Positions 17,949 through 26,814 of a stretch of DNA of 46,228 nt are shown one piece after another. A program made the translations under genes and the position numbers. Under the pieces are notes generated by a model. It was given only the letters and a program-made list of their open reading frames with translations. It had not been told where the DNA came from and made no database searches. Location of the stretch: the NCBI GenBank assembly GCA_020725195.1, contig DYFL01000016.1:1-46228 (forward strand), in the 5' to 3' direction. This stretch comes from Hydrogenophilus sp. (GTDB lineage Bacteria > Pseudomonadota > Gammaproteobacteria > Burkholderiales > Thiobacillaceae). Position 1 is the first letter of the stretch, and every line of letters begins with the position of its first letter.

Positions 17949-18440
17949 ATGCAGCAGACCCAGACAGCCCAAGCACAAGAAACCCCGGACGGCTGGCTCT
18001 CCGCCCTGCTGGACGGCGAGATGCCCGACGCGGAGAGCGATGCCCTGCTGCGTCGCCTCGCCCGTGACGACGACCGGATGGCGCGATGGTCGGAATACTG
18101 CCTCATCGGCGACGCCCTGCGCGGCACGCCATGCCCGCCGGAGCGCATCCGGCAGCGCATCCATGCGGCCCTGGCCCAGGAGCCCACCGTCCTGGCGCCC
18201 GTGCCCAGGCGCGCGAAGGCGCAGCCCGTGCTCTGGCTGACGGCCGCGGCCACCGTGGCTGCGGTGACCTGGCTGGTCCTGAGCGCCGCGCCGGACCCGG
18301 GCGATCCGGTCGAGATCGCCGGCGACGTGAACGTCCTGCCCTACCTCGCCGCGCATCAGGACTACGCCCAGGGCCTGACCAGCGGCGCCGAGATGCGCTT
18401 TACGCGCGTGGCCTTGACGGCCCCGGAGGCCCATCGATGA
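17949..18440 (+). CDS. rseA: Anti-sigma-E factor RseA/MucA
   Basis: Inner-membrane anti-sigma factor of 163 residues. The N-terminal cytoplasmic domain (DGWLSALLDGEMPDAESDALLRRLARDDDRMARWSEYCLIGDALRG, about residues 13-60) is the RseA sigma-binding domain. A single transmembrane helix follows at about 97-115 (VLWLTAAATVAAVTWLVLS), then a short periplasmic tail for RseB binding and site-1 cleavage. ATG 17949 lies 5 nt after the rpoE stop, with GAAAAGAGG overlapping the end of rpoE. Its stop overlaps the rseB start by 4 bp. Confidence 0.92.
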   Translation: MQQTQTAQAQETPDGWLSALLDGEMPDAESDALLRRLARDDDRMARWSEYCLIGDALRGTPCPPERIRQRIHAALAQEPTVLAPVPRRAKAQPVLWLTAAATVAAVTWLVLSAAPDPGDPVEIAGDVNVLPYLAAHQDYAQGLTSGAEMRFTRVALTAPEAHR

Positions 18441-19453
18441 GCCCCCAGTCTTGTCGGGGGTGTCGGGTCGGTGCGGGGTTGCGGAGGGGGCTGGTGCGGG
18501 CGAGGTCGGTGCTGGGCCGGGCAGCGGGGCCCGCGCTGGCCGCCGTCCTCCTCGCCCCGCCGGCCTGGTCCGCGGAGACGCTGTCCCAGGAGGCGGCGGC
18601 CGACTGGCTGCAGAAGGTGTCCGAGGCCCCGCGCCGCCTGAGCTACGAAGGCGTCTTCGTCTACCGCCACGGCGAGTCCATGCAGACCTACCAGATCACC
18701 AACCGTGTCTCGGCCGCCGGCAAGGAAAGCCGCCTGGTGGCCCTGGACGGGTCGCATCGCGAGGTGCTCTGCACCCAGGGGGGTTCCGTCAGCCTGTCCT
18801 CCGACGGCGGCGAGAAACGCCTGGAGCGGCGCCTCAGCAGCCGGCATTTCCCGGACCTGTTCCCGCCCAACGCCGAGCGGCTGAACGCATGGTACACGGT
18901 CAAGCTGGGCGAGATCACCCGTGTGGCCGGCCTCGATTGCCGCGAGGTGGTGCTCGTGCCCAAGGACCAGTACCGCTGGGGGCATGTGCTGTGCAGCGAG
19001 AAGGAGACGGGGCTGCCCTTGAAGGCGGCCATGGTCAACGAGCGGGGGCAGCCGCTGATGCAGTACGCCTTCACCGAGGTCCAGATCGGTCCGGCCGCGC
19101 GCACCGCCGCCCTGCCCAGGATGCCCGCCGCGCCCGCGCTGCAGCCGATCGAGAACGGGGCGCTGGCGCTCAAGGCCCTGCCGCCCGGCTACGCCCGCGT
19201 GATCGCGGTCAAGCGCAAACTGCCGAACCGCCCCGAGGACGTGGAGCACTGGGTGTTCAGCGACGGGCTGACCCACATCTCGCTCTTCATCGAGCCGGCC
19301 GCCAAGCGGGTGGAGACCGTGAAGGGCGAAAGCCAGCGCGGCATGGTCAACATGCTCACCCGGCAGGTCGGCTCCCGGCAGGTGACCGTCATCGGCGAGG
19401 CGCCCTGGCCGGCCGTGGAGGCCATCGCCATGAGCGTGGTGGAGCGGCCCTGA
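18437..19453 (+). CDS. rseB: Sigma-E regulatory protein RseB/MucB
   Basis: Periplasmic protein that binds RseA and shields it from cleavage, also sensing lipoprotein/LPS signals in the model organisms. About 338 residues, with an Arg-rich leader and signal peptide ending near PPAWSAE. The N-terminal lipoprotein-localisation-like domain (AADWLQKVSEAPRRLSYEGVFVYRHGESMQTYQITNRV) and the smaller C-terminal domain (ALPPGYARVIAVKRKLPNRPEDVEHWVFSDGLTHISLFIEP) are both complete. ATG 18437 overlaps the rseA stop. The mature protein begins only around residue 46, so the signal peptide is unusually long; an internal GTG could be the real start. Confidence 0.92.
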   Translation: MSPQSCRGCRVGAGLRRGLVRARSVLGRAAGPALAAVLLAPPAWSAETLSQEAAADWLQKVSEAPRRLSYEGVFVYRHGESMQTYQITNRVSAAGKESRLVALDGSHREVLCTQGGSVSLSSDGGEKRLERRLSSRHFPDLFPPNAERLNAWYTVKLGEITRVAGLDCREVVLVPKDQYRWGHVLCSEKETGLPLKAAMVNERGQPLMQYAFTEVQIGPAARTAALPRMPAAPALQPIENGALALKALPPGYARVIAVKRKLPNRPEDVEHWVFSDGLTHISLFIEPAAKRVETVKGESQRGMVNMLTRQVGSRQVTVIGEAPWPAVEAIAMSVVERP

Positions 19454-19586
19454 GGGCGCGAGGGGGCCTTGAATAGGCCGGCTGGGCGCGAAGGGCGCAA
19501 GGCGGTCCGCAAGCCGGCCCCGGGTGCAGCAAGAGTCCCCCCGTAATGCCCGGTGTGCCTTTGAGGTTGCAGACGAGGTTTCCAGG

Positions 19587-20096
19587 ATGAACGAAACGCT
19601 GGCCCGGGTGGTGCGCGTGGAGGGCGAAACCGCCTGGGTGCGGGTGGAGGCCCCGGCGTCCTGCGGGGCCTGCGGCGGCCGGGGCTGCGGCTCGACCTCC
19701 GTCTTCGGGCAGCTCTTCAATCCGCGGCCCGCCGAATACCCGGTGGACAACGGCCTCGGCGCCCGGGTCGGCGAGGCCGTGGTGGTGGGGGTGCCCGAGG
19801 GCGCCGTCCTGCGCTCGGTGTTCAGAAGCTACGTCCTCCCCCTGCTGCTGCTGCTGGCCGGGGCCGTGCTCGGCATGCAGGCCGGGGGCGAGCCCCTGGC
19901 CATGGCCGGTGCCGGCCTGGGGCTGGCGCTGGGTCTGGTGTTGCTGCGCGGTGCGCGCGGCGGGCAGCCGGTCATCGTGCGGCGCGGCGAGGGGCATGAG
20001 GTTTCGGCGCAGGCCGGGGGTTGCGCAGCCGGGGCCGGGCCGCGGTGCGGCGGCCGCAAGCAGGGTGCTTGTCACAACGAGGATGCGGAGAGGTAG
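19587..20096 (+). CDS. rseC: SoxR-reducing system / RseC family protein
   Basis: Inner-membrane protein of 169 residues. RseC modulates sigma-E and is related to RsxC-type SoxR-reducing proteins. The N-terminal cytoplasmic region has the family's cysteine cluster (CGACGGRGCG, about residues 26-35). Two adjacent membrane helices follow (VLPLLLLLAGAVLGMQAG and PLAMAGAGLGLALGLVLL). The C-terminal tail is odd: it holds three further cysteines in a Gly/Arg-rich stretch (GGCAAGAGPRCGGRKQGAC) and may bind metal. ATG 19587 follows a weak SD; the 133-bp gap after rseB contains no gene. It lies 3 bp from mucD. Confidence 0.88.
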   Translation: MNETLARVVRVEGETAWVRVEAPASCGACGGRGCGSTSVFGQLFNPRPAEYPVDNGLGARVGEAVVVGVPEGAVLRSVFRSYVLPLLLLLAGAVLGMQAGGEPLAMAGAGLGLALGLVLLRGARGGQPVIVRRGEGHEVSAQAGGCAAGAGPRCGGRKQGACHNEDAER

Positions 20097-20099
20097 CCG

Positions 20100-21482
20100 A
20101 TGAAGATGCTCAGCGAAGCGGTCGTGGCCAGGACGGGTTTCCTGCTCCTTGCGGCCTTCGTCTATCTGGTGCCCCATGCCCGGGCGCAGGGCCTGCCGGA
20201 CTTCACCGGGCTGGTGGAGCGGCAGAGCCCGGCCGTGGTCAACATCACCACCATCCAGGAGCCTCGTCGCGGCCTCAGCCCCGGCATGCCCGATCCCGAC
20301 GAGATGCACGAGTTCTTCCGGCGCTTCATGCCGCCCGGCGGCCAGCCCTTCATGCCGCCGCGGCGCGGCCAGGGCTCGGGCTTCCTCATCAGCGCCGACG
20401 GCGACATCCTGACCAACGCCCACGTCGTGGACGGGGCCGCCGAGGTGCTGGTCAAGCTCCACGACAAGCGGCAGTTCCGCGCCAAGGTGATCGGTGCGGA
20501 CGCGCGCACCGATGTCGCGCTCATCAAGATCGATGCCGACGGCCTGCCCCGGGTCAACGTGGGCGACCCGGACAGGCTCAAGGTGGGCGAGTGGGTGGTC
20601 GCCATCGGCGCGCCCTTCGGCTTCGAGAACTCGGTCACCGCCGGCATCGTCTCCGCCAAGGGGCGCTCGCTGCCCTCGGAGACCCTCGTGCCCTTCATCC
20701 AGACCGACGTGGCCGTGAACCCCGGCAATTCCGGCGGCCCGCTGTTCAACATGAGGGGCGAGGTGGTGGGGGTGAACTCCCAGATCATCTCCCGCTCCGG
20801 CGGCTTCATGGGCCTGTCCTTCGCCATCCCCATCGACGTCGCCATGGACGTGGCCGAGCAGCTCAAGGCCGGCGGCAAGGTCCGGCGCGGCCGCCTCGGG
20901 GTCCTGATCCAGGAGGTCACGGCCGACCTGGCCGAGTCCTTCGGCCTGGAGCGCCCGCGCGGCGCCCTCATCGCCGCCGTCGAGCCCGGCAGCCCGGCCG
21001 AGAAGGCGGGGCTTCAGGCCTCCGACATCGTGCTCGGGTACGACGGCAAGCCGGTCGCGGAGTCCATCGACCTGCCCCGCCTGGTGGGGGCCACCCAGCC
21101 CGGCAGCCGCGTCACCCTGCAGGTCTGGCGCAAGGGCCAGGCCAGGGACGTGGCGGTGACGGTGGGTGAGCTCGCGGAGGAAAAGGCCGCGCAGAAGGCC
21201 GACGCCAGGCCCGCCAACCGGGCCGGCCTGGCCGTGAGCCCGCTCACCGCGGAGCAGAAGCGCGCCCTCGGGATCGACTCCGGCGTCCTGGTCGAGGACG
21301 CCACGGGCCTGGCGGCCCGGGCCGGCGTGCAGCCGGGCGACGTGATCCTCGCCGTCAACAACCAGTCGGTGACCAGCGCCGAGGAGCTGTCGAGGCTGCT
21401 CAACGAGCCCAGGCGCAAGAGCGTGGCCCTGCTGGTGCGGCGCGGCGAGGGCAGCCTCTACATCCCCCTGCGCCTTGACTGA
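20100..21482 (+). CDS. mucD: Periplasmic serine protease MucD/DegP (HtrA family)
   Basis: Do-type periplasmic protease and chaperone of 460 residues. A signal peptide (to about residue 30, HARAQ) precedes the trypsin-like domain with a complete triad: His108 in TNAHVVD, Asp138 in TDVALIKI, Ser211 in GNSGGP. Two PDZ domains follow (about 265-350, RGRLGVLIQEV; and 375-455, LAVSPLTAEQKRALGI). It removes misfolded envelope proteins and closes the sigma-E regulatory loop in the alginate-type operon. ATG 20100 follows GGAGAGG at 4-5 nt. Confidence 0.95.
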   Translation: MKMLSEAVVARTGFLLLAAFVYLVPHARAQGLPDFTGLVERQSPAVVNITTIQEPRRGLSPGMPDPDEMHEFFRRFMPPGGQPFMPPRRGQGSGFLISADGDILTNAHVVDGAAEVLVKLHDKRQFRAKVIGADARTDVALIKIDADGLPRVNVGDPDRLKVGEWVVAIGAPFGFENSVTAGIVSAKGRSLPSETLVPFIQTDVAVNPGNSGGPLFNMRGEVVGVNSQIISRSGGFMGLSFAIPIDVAMDVAEQLKAGGKVRRGRLGVLIQEVTADLAESFGLERPRGALIAAVEPGSPAEKAGLQASDIVLGYDGKPVAESIDLPRLVGATQPGSRVTLQVWRKGQARDVAVTVGELAEEKAAQKADARPANRAGLAVSPLTAEQKRALGIDSGVLVEDATGLAARAGVQPGDVILAVNNQSVTSAEELSRLLNEPRRKSVALLVRRGEGSLYIPLRLD

Positions 21483-21702
21483 GCGGCTCATGCTCTACGG
21501 CCGGCGGGACTGCCCGCTGTGCGAGGAGATGGGGGCCGGCCTCGAGGCCCTGGGGGTGGGCTTCGACTTCGTCGACATCGATGCCGACCCCGCACTCCGG
21601 GCGCGCTACGACTGGGACGTGCCCGTGCTGGGCGGCGCGGCCGGGGAGGTCTGCCGGCATCGCCTCGATCCCGGGGCGGTGCGCGCCTATCTGTCCCGTT
21701 GA
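21475..21702 (+). CDS. Glutaredoxin-like (DUF836) thiol protein
   Basis: Small cytosolic thioredoxin-fold protein, 70-75 residues. The active site CPLC sits just after the first strand (LMLYGRRDCPLCEEM), and VPVLGG supplies the usual cis-Pro segment. This matches the short glutaredoxin-like family often found between mucD and lepA. The start is uncertain: a TTG at 21475 overlaps the mucD stop and gives the family-like MTERLMLYG, while the ATG at 21490 would cut into the first strand. No good SD is visible for either, so translation is probably coupled to mucD. Confidence 0.8.
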   Translation: MTERLMLYGRRDCPLCEEMGAGLEALGVGFDFVDIDADPALRARYDWDVPVLGGAAGEVCRHRLDPGAVRAYLSR

Positions 21703-21756
21703 GCCCCGCCCTCGAGACCCGCCGAAAAGCAGCGCCTGTGCCGGCCCGTTTTAGGC

Positions 21757-21811
21757 TAAAATCCCCCCTGATTTCAAATCCTTAACGGGCGCGATCGGCG
21801 CCCGTTTGTTT
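21757..21811 (+). promoter_or_regulatory. lepA promoter and leader hairpin with T-rich end
   Basis: A -10-like TAAAAT at 21757-21762 is followed by a short leader with a perfect 8-bp stem ACGGGCGC-GATCG-GCGCCCGT (21785-21805). TTGTTT comes next, then the lepA ATG at 21812. It looks like an intrinsic terminator or attenuator placed where a ribosome site should be; no SD sequence is seen before lepA. It may also end the rpoE-mucD operon. Confidence 0.6.
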
Positions 21812-23608
21812 ATGCAGAATATCCGCAACTTCTCCATCATCGCCCACATCGACCACGGCAAGTCCACCCTCGCCGACCGGCTCATCCACCGCTGCGGCGG
21901 GCTCACCGACCGGGAGATGGAGGCGCAGGTGCTCGACTCCATGGACCTGGAGCGCGAGCGCGGCATCACCATCAAGGCCCAGACCGCCGCCCTCACCTAC
22001 AGGGCCCGCGACGGCCAGGAGTACCGCCTGAATCTCATCGACACCCCGGGGCACGTGGACTTCTCCTACGAGGTCTCCCGCTCGCTCTCCGCCTGCGAGG
22101 GGGCGCTGCTGGTGGTGGACGCCTCCCAGGGCGTGGAGGCCCAGACCGTGGCCAACTGCTACACGGCCATCGACCTGGGCGTCGAGGTGATCCCGGTGCT
22201 CAACAAGATCGACCTGCCCTCGGCCGACCCCGAGCGGGTGATCCAGGAGATCGAGGACATCGTCGGCGTGCCGGCCGACGACGCCGTGCGCTGCTCGGCC
22301 AAGACCGGCGTGGGCATCGAGGACGTGCTGGAGACGGTGGTGGCCCGCGTGCCGCCGCCGGTGGGCGACCCCGAGGCCCCGCTCAAGGCCCTGATCACCG
22401 ACTCCTGGTTCGACAGCTACGTCGGCGTGGTGATGCTGGTGCGGGTGGTGGACGGCGTGCTCAAGCCCAAGGACAAGATCCGCCTCATGGCCGCCGGTGC
22501 GGACTACCTGTGCGAGCAGGTCGGGGTGTTCACGCCCAAGTCGCTGACCCGGCCGCAGCTCTCCGCCGGCGAGGTGGGCTTCGTCATCGCCGGCATCAAG
22601 GAGCTCAAGCACGCCAAGGTGGGCGACACCATCACCCTCGCCGCCCGGCCCGCCGCCGAGCCGCTGCCGGGCTTCAAGGAGATCAAGTCGCAGGTCTTCG
22701 CCGGGCTCTACCCGGTGGATTCCCACGAATACGACAGCCTGCGCGATGCCCTGGAGAAGCTCAAGCTCAACGACGCCAGCCTGCAGTTCGAGCCCGAGAC
22801 CTCGCAGGCCCTGGGCTTCGGCTTCCGCTGCGGCTTCCTGGGCCTGCTGCACATGGACATCGTGCAGGAGCGCCTGGAGCGCGAGTTCGACCAGAACCTG
22901 ATCACCACCGCGCCGACGGTGGAGTACGAGGTGGTGATGAAGGACGGCACGGTGGTGCTGCTGGAGAACCCATCGAGGCTGCCCGACCCCGGCAAGATGC
23001 AGGAGATCCGAGAGCCCATCATCACCGCCACCATCCTGGTGCCGGAGGAGTACCTGGGCAACGTCATGACCCTGTGCAACCAGAAGCGCGGCGCCCAGGT
23101 GGACATGAAGTACATGGGCCATCAGGTCATGCTGAAATACGACCTGCCGCTCAACGAGGTGGTCATGGACTTCTTCGACCGCCTGAAGTCCACCTCGCGC
23201 GGCTACGCCTCGCTCGACTACGAGTTCAAGGCGTTCCGCGCCGACGACCTGGTCAAGCTCGACGTGCTGGTCAACGGCGAGCGGGTGGACGCGCTGTCCT
23301 TGATCGTGCACCGCTCCACCGCCCAGTACCGGGGACGCGAGCTGGTGGCCAAGATGCGCGAGCTCATCCCGCGGCAGATGTTCGACGTCGCGGTGCAGGC
23401 GGCCATCGGCAGCCACATCATCGCCCGCGAGACGGTGAAGGCGCTGAGGAAGAACGTGCTCGCCAAGTGCTACGGCGGCGACATCACGCGGAAACGAAAA
23501 CTGCTGGAGAAGCAGAAGGAGGGCAAGAAGCGCATGAAGCAGGTGGGCAACGTCGAGATCCCGCAGGAGGCCTTCCTCGCCATCCTCCAGGTGGGGGAGA
23601 GCAAATGA
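21812..23608 (+). CDS. lepA: Elongation factor 4 (LepA) GTPase
   Basis: Ribosomal GTPase that acts on stalled or incorrectly translocated ribosomes and in initiation; 598 residues. The G domain has G1 AHIDHGKS, switch 2 DTPGHVDF and G4 NKID. The EF-G-like domains II, III and V are followed by the LepA-specific C-terminal domain ending [45 protein letters not shown] 21812 begins the conserved [17 protein letters not shown]; a TTG two codons upstream is less likely. It overlaps lepB by 4 bp in the standard lepA-lepB-rnc-era order. Confidence 0.97.
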   Translation: MQNIRNFSIIAHIDHGKSTLADRLIHRCGGLTDREMEAQVLDSMDLERERGITIKAQTAALTYRARDGQEYRLNLIDTPGHVDFSYEVSRSLSACEGALLVVDASQGVEAQTVANCYTAIDLGVEVIPVLNKIDLPSADPERVIQEIEDIVGVPADDAVRCSAKTGVGIEDVLETVVARVPPPVGDPEAPLKALITDSWFDSYVGVVMLVRVVDGVLKPKDKIRLMAAGADYLCEQVGVFTPKSLTRPQLSAGEVGFVIAGIKELKHAKVGDTITLAARPAAEPLPGFKEIKSQVFAGLYPVDSHEYDSLRDALEKLKLNDASLQFEPETSQALGFGFRCGFLGLLHMDIVQERLEREFDQNLITTAPTVEYEVVMKDGTVVLLENPSRLPDPGKMQEIREPIITATILVPEEYLGNVMTLCNQKRGAQVDMKYMGHQVMLKYDLPLNEVVMDFFDRLKSTSRGYASLDYEFKAFRADDLVKLDVLVNGERVDALSLIVHRSTAQYRGRELVAKMRELIPRQMFDVAVQAAIGSHIIARETVKALRKNVLAKCYGGDITRKRKLLEKQKEGKKRMKQVGNVEIPQEAFLAILQVGESK

Positions 23609-24411
23609 ACTTCGCCCTGATCCTCTTCGTCGCCCTGGTCGTCACCGGCGCGATCTGGCTCTTCGATGCCCTCTTCACCGGCCGCGGCCGGCCCAGGGAC
23701 GCCAAGCTGCCCTGGCTGGTGGACTACGCCAAGAGCTTCTTCCCGGTGATCCTGGTGGTCTTCCTGCTCAGGTCCTTCCTGGTCGAGCCCTTCAAGATCC
23801 CCTCGGGCTCCATGCTGCCCACCCTGGAGATCGGCGACTTCATCCTGGTGAACAAGTACGAGTACGGCATCCGCCTGCCCATCGTCAATCAAAAGGTCAT
23901 CGAGGTGGGCAGCCCGCAGCGGGGCGACGTCATGGTCTTCCGCTATCCCAAGGACCCCGCCCTCGACTACATCAAGCGGGTGGCGGGCCTGCCGGGCGAC
24001 GTGGTGGAATACCGCGACAAGCGGCTCTTCGTCAACGGCGAGGCGGTCCCCATGGAGGCCGTCGGCGAGTACCAGTACGTGGCCAGCGGCCTCAACTACA
24101 TCAGCGCCCAGGTCTACCGGGAGCGGCTGGACGGACGCCAGCACACCGCCATGATCCAGCGCGACGCGCCGCCGGTGATCCTGCACCAGGTCGAGGAGGA
24201 TTTCCCCTACCGGGACAACTGCACCTACAATGAGCAGGGCTTCAGGTGCCGGGTGCCCGAGGCGCACTACTTCATGCTGGGCGACAACCGGGATGCCAGC
24301 AACGACAGCCGCTACTGGGGCTTCGTGCCGGACCGCAACATCGTCGGCCGCGCCTTCATGATCTGGTGGAATTTCGACGACCTGGGCCGCATCGGACGGT
24401 TCATCGACTAG
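23605..24411 (+). CDS. lepB: Signal peptidase I
   Basis: Membrane-bound serine-lysine protease that removes signal peptides from exported proteins; 268 residues. Two N-terminal transmembrane helices (about 2-22 and 44-58) are followed by the periplasmic catalytic domain. The nucleophile is Ser69 in PSGSMLPTL, and the general base is Lys124 in [11 protein letters not shown]. Box [18 protein letters not shown] is intact. ATG 23605 overlaps the lepA stop, with GGGGGAGAGC as ribosome site. Confidence 0.97.
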   Translation: MNFALILFVALVVTGAIWLFDALFTGRGRPRDAKLPWLVDYAKSFFPVILVVFLLRSFLVEPFKIPSGSMLPTLEIGDFILVNKYEYGIRLPIVNQKVIEVGSPQRGDVMVFRYPKDPALDYIKRVAGLPGDVVEYRDKRLFVNGEAVPMEAVGEYQYVASGLNYISAQVYRERLDGRQHTAMIQRDAPPVILHQVEEDFPYRDNCTYNEQGFRCRVPEAHYFMLGDNRDASNDSRYWGFVPDRNIVGRAFMIWWNFDDLGRIGRFID

Positions 24412-24424
24412 AGGGGGGAGGGCC

Positions 24425-24793
24425 ATGCGCAGGCAAGCGGGGATGACCTTGATCGGAATGATGATGCTCGCCGCGGTGGGGGGCTTTCTTGCCTATGCGG
24501 CCCTGCGCGTCGCGCCCCTGTACATCGAGTACTACACCGTCGAGAGCGCGCTGCAGAGCGTGGCGGAGGAGGCCAGGATGGAGAAGCTCTCCAGCCCGGA
24601 GGTGCGCACCCGCTTCGACAAGGTGCTGGACGTCAACGGCATCACCGTCGTCAGCGCGCGCGACCTCGTCATCGAGCCCGGCCCTACGGGCACCACCCTC
24701 AGCGTGAGCTACTCCAAGTGCGCGCCCCTGGTCCATCGCCTGAAGATCTGCGGCGACTTCGAGGCGCGGCGCAGCTACCAGCCGCCGGAGTGA
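24425..24793 (+). CDS. DUF4845 membrane protein
   Basis: Uncharacterised protein of 122 residues with one N-terminal hydrophobic helix ([21 protein letters not shown]) preceded by RRQAG, a start reminiscent of type IV pilin-like leaders. A small soluble domain follows, with [13 protein letters not shown] typical of DUF4845. The family sits between lepB and rnc in many beta- and gammaproteobacteria, so it is probably tied to the envelope or to signal peptidase expression, but no function is established. ATG 24425 lies 13 bp after lepB with GAGGGGGGAGGG between; its stop overlaps the rnc ATG by one base (TGATG). Confidence 0.85.
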   Translation: MRRQAGMTLIGMMMLAAVGGFLAYAALRVAPLYIEYYTVESALQSVAEEARMEKLSSPEVRTRFDKVLDVNGITVVSARDLVIEPGPTGTTLSVSYSKCAPLVHRLKICGDFEARRSYQPPE

Positions 24794-25470
24794 TGCAGGC
24801 CGAACTTCAGCGTCTCGAATCCAGGCTGGGGCACCGCTTCCAGCGCCGCGAGCTCTACGCCCAGGCCCTCACGCACCGCAGCTACAGCGCCAACAACAAC
24901 GAGCGCCTGGAGTTCCTCGGCGACAGCGTGCTCAACTGCGTCGTCGGGCTCATGCTGTTCAGCCGCTTCCCCGCCCTGCAGGAAGGCCAGCTCTCCCGTC
25001 TGCGCGCCAACCTGGTCAACCAGCAGAGCCTGTGCGACATCGCCCGCGGGCTCGAACTGGGCGGCTTTCTGCTGCTGGGCGAGGGGGAGCTGAAAAGCGG
25101 CGGCGCCGACCGGCCCTCCATCCTGGCCGACGCCCTGGAGTCGCTCATCGGCGCGGTGATGCTGGACGCCGGCTTCGAGGCCGCGCGCGCGGTCGTCGAG
25201 CGCCTGTTCGCCGGCGCGATCGCCGCGATCGACACCGGCACCCACGGCAAGGATGCCAAGACCCTGCTCCAGGAATGGCTGCAGGCGCGCCGCAAGGGCC
25301 TGCCGCAGTACAGCCAGGTCGGCGTCAGCGGCCAGGCCCATGCCCAGACCTTCACCGTGGAATGCCGCATCGAAGAGCTGGGGGTGTGCACCCGGGGCAC
25401 GGGCGGCAACCGCAAGACGGCAGAGCAGGAAGCGGCCAAGCTCGCCTACGCGCGGCTGACGTCCATCTAG
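24793..25470 (+). CDS. rnc: Ribonuclease III
   Basis: Double-strand-specific endoribonuclease for rRNA processing and mRNA turnover; 225 residues. The catalytic signature [13 protein letters not shown] is intact, with the second acidic cluster at [21 protein letters not shown]-terminal dsRNA-binding domain is present ([23 protein letters not shown] ... [21 protein letters not shown]). The start ATG 24793 is inside the TGATG junction with DUF4845, implying coupling. In E. coli RNase III cuts its own leader; nothing comparable can be confirmed here. Confidence 0.97.
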   Translation: MQAELQRLESRLGHRFQRRELYAQALTHRSYSANNNERLEFLGDSVLNCVVGLMLFSRFPALQEGQLSRLRANLVNQQSLCDIARGLELGGFLLLGEGELKSGGADRPSILADALESLIGAVMLDAGFEAARAVVERLFAGAIAAIDTGTHGKDAKTLLQEWLQARRKGLPQYSQVGVSGQAHAQTFTVECRIEELGVCTRGTGGNRKTAEQEAAKLAYARLTSI

Positions 25471-25477
25471 GAAATCC

Positions 25478-25606
25478 ATTTGATCCACAGATTGCGCAGA
25501 TTCACACAGATGATTCAAAGCATTTCGAGCCGCCGGTCCCACATGAGCGGCAAAGGCCTATCGTCGATTTCCATCTGCCCTCATCTGTGTCATCTGCGGA
25601 TGAGGA
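25478..25606. repeat. 'CAGATG'-word inverted element, copy 2
   Basis: The left arm (about 25484-25513) has the words CACAGATTGCGCAGATTCAC and ACAGATGATT; the right arm (about 25580-25603) has CATCTGTGTCATCTGCGGAT. The arms are complementary in type and enclose about 65 bp of unrelated sequence, so the whole can fold back on itself. It fills most of the rnc-era gap and ends 11 bp before the era ATG. Confidence 0.65.
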
Positions 25607-25613
25607 AAACACG

Positions 25614-26783
25614 ATGACCTTCCGCACCGGCTTCATCGCCGTGGTGGGGCGCCCCAACGTGGGCAAGTCCACCCTGGTGAACCTCCTGGTCGGCGCCAAG
25701 ATCAGCATCACCTCGGCGAAGCCCCAGACCACCCGCCACCGCATCCTCGGCGTGCGCACCCTGGAGGATGCCCAGTTCGTCTTCGCCGACACGCCCGGCT
25801 TCCAGACCCGCCACCGCAGCGCGCTCAACCTGGCCATGAACCGGGCCGTGCGCGAGGCCCTGCAGGAGATGGACGCCGTGCTCTGGGTGGTGGAGGCGCT
25901 GAAGTACACCCCCGGGGACGAGGAGGTGCTCGGGCTCCTGCCCCGCAACCGGCCGGTGGTCCTGGTGGTGAACAAGGTCGACCAGGTGCCGGACAAGGCT
26001 GCGCTCCTGCCCTATCTGGAGGCGATGGCCAAGCGCTTCGTAGAGGCATCGGCGCGCAGCGCCACACCGTCCCTCTCCCCCCTTGGGGGAGAGCAAGGAG
26101 AGAGGGCCGAGGCATCGGCGCGCAGCGCCACACCGTCCCTCTCCCCCCTTGGGGGAGAGCAAGGAGAGAGGGCCGAGGCATCGGCGCGCAGCGCCACACC
26201 GTCCCTCTCCCCCCCCGGGGGAGAGCAAGGAGAGAGGGCCGAGGCATCGGCGCGCAGCGCCACCGCATCCCTCTCCCCCCCCGGGGGAGAGCAAGGAGAG
26301 AGGGCCTTCGCCGCCATCGTCCCCGTGTCCGCCCTGAACCCCAAGGACGCAGCCTATCTGCTCGATGTGCTCAAACCCCTCCTGCCGCAGATGCCGCCGC
26401 TGTTCGAGGCGGAGTCCATCACCGACCGCAGCGAGCGGTTCCTCGCCGCCGAGATCCTGCGCGAGAAGGTGTTCCGGCTCACCGGCGACGAGATCCCCTA
26501 CGCCGTGGCGGTGACCGTGGAGCGCTTCGAGGAGGAGCCGCCGACGCGGCCGGAGGCGGAGCGGGGCCTGATCCGCATCGACGCGGTGATCTGGGTCGAC
26601 CGCGAGGGCCACCGGCCCATCCTCCTCGGGCACAAGGGCGAGCGCATGAAGCGCATCGCCACCGAGGCGCGCCAGGACATGGAGCGCCTGTTCGGTGCCA
26701 AGGTGTTCCTGAGCACCTGGGTCAAGGTGAAGAGCGGCTGGACCGACAGCGCCGCGCTGCTGAAGCGCATGGGGTATGAGTGA
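25614..26783 (+). CDS. era: GTPase Era with a four-copy repeat insertion
   Basis: Essential GTPase that binds the 3' end of 16S rRNA during 30S maturation. The frame codes 389 residues against about 300 normally. G1 GRPNVGKST, switch 1 TTRHRILGV, G3 DTPGFQ and G4 NKVD (VVLVVNKVDQVPDK) are normal, as are G5 (IVPVSALN) and the C-terminal KH domain with GHKGERMKRI. Between G4 and G5, residues 144-231 are four tandem 22-residue repeats (EASARSATPS...GGEQGERA) coded by 66-bp units; without them the protein would be 301 residues. The insertion lies in the loop before the strand that carries G5, so the fold may tolerate it. Start ATG 25614 begins the conserved MTFRTGFIAVVGRPN. Confidence 0.95.
   Translation: MTFRTGFIAVVGRPNVGKSTLVNLLVGAKISITSAKPQTTRHRILGVRTLEDAQFVFADTPGFQTRHRSALNLAMNRAVREALQEMDAVLWVVEALKYTPGDEEVLGLLPRNRPVVLVVNKVDQVPDKAALLPYLEAMAKRFVEASARSATPSLSPLGGEQGERAEASARSATPSLSPLGGEQGERAEASARSATPSLSPPGGEQGERAEASARSATASLSPPGGEQGERAFAAIVPVSALNPKDAAYLLDVLKPLLPQMPPLFEAESITDRSERFLAAEILREKVFRLTGDEIPYAVAVTVERFEEEPPTRPEAERGLIRIDAVIWVDREGHRPILLGHKGERMKRIATEARQDMERLFGAKVFLSTWVKVKSGWTDSAALLKRMGYE
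26043..26306 (+). repeat. Four in-frame 66-bp tandem repeats inside era
   Basis: Units start at 26043, 26109, 26175 and 26241 with a period of exactly 66 bp, 264 bp in all. Units 1 and 2 are identical; unit 3 has CCCCCCCCGGGGG where the first two have CCCCCCTTGGGGG; unit 4 has that change plus GCATCC for CCGTCC. Each contains a 9-bp stem, CTCTCCCCC / GGGGGAGAG, the core of a common type of intergenic palindrome. The array is open on both strands. Confidence 0.97.
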
Positions 26784-26814
26784 GCGTCCCGGAACCCTTC
26801 GGGTGTAGCCCCCC

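Noticed and set aside
26043-26306. Frameshifted or broken era
   Set aside because: The insertion is 264 bp, a multiple of three, with no stop codon, and all GTPase and KH motifs are intact on both sides.
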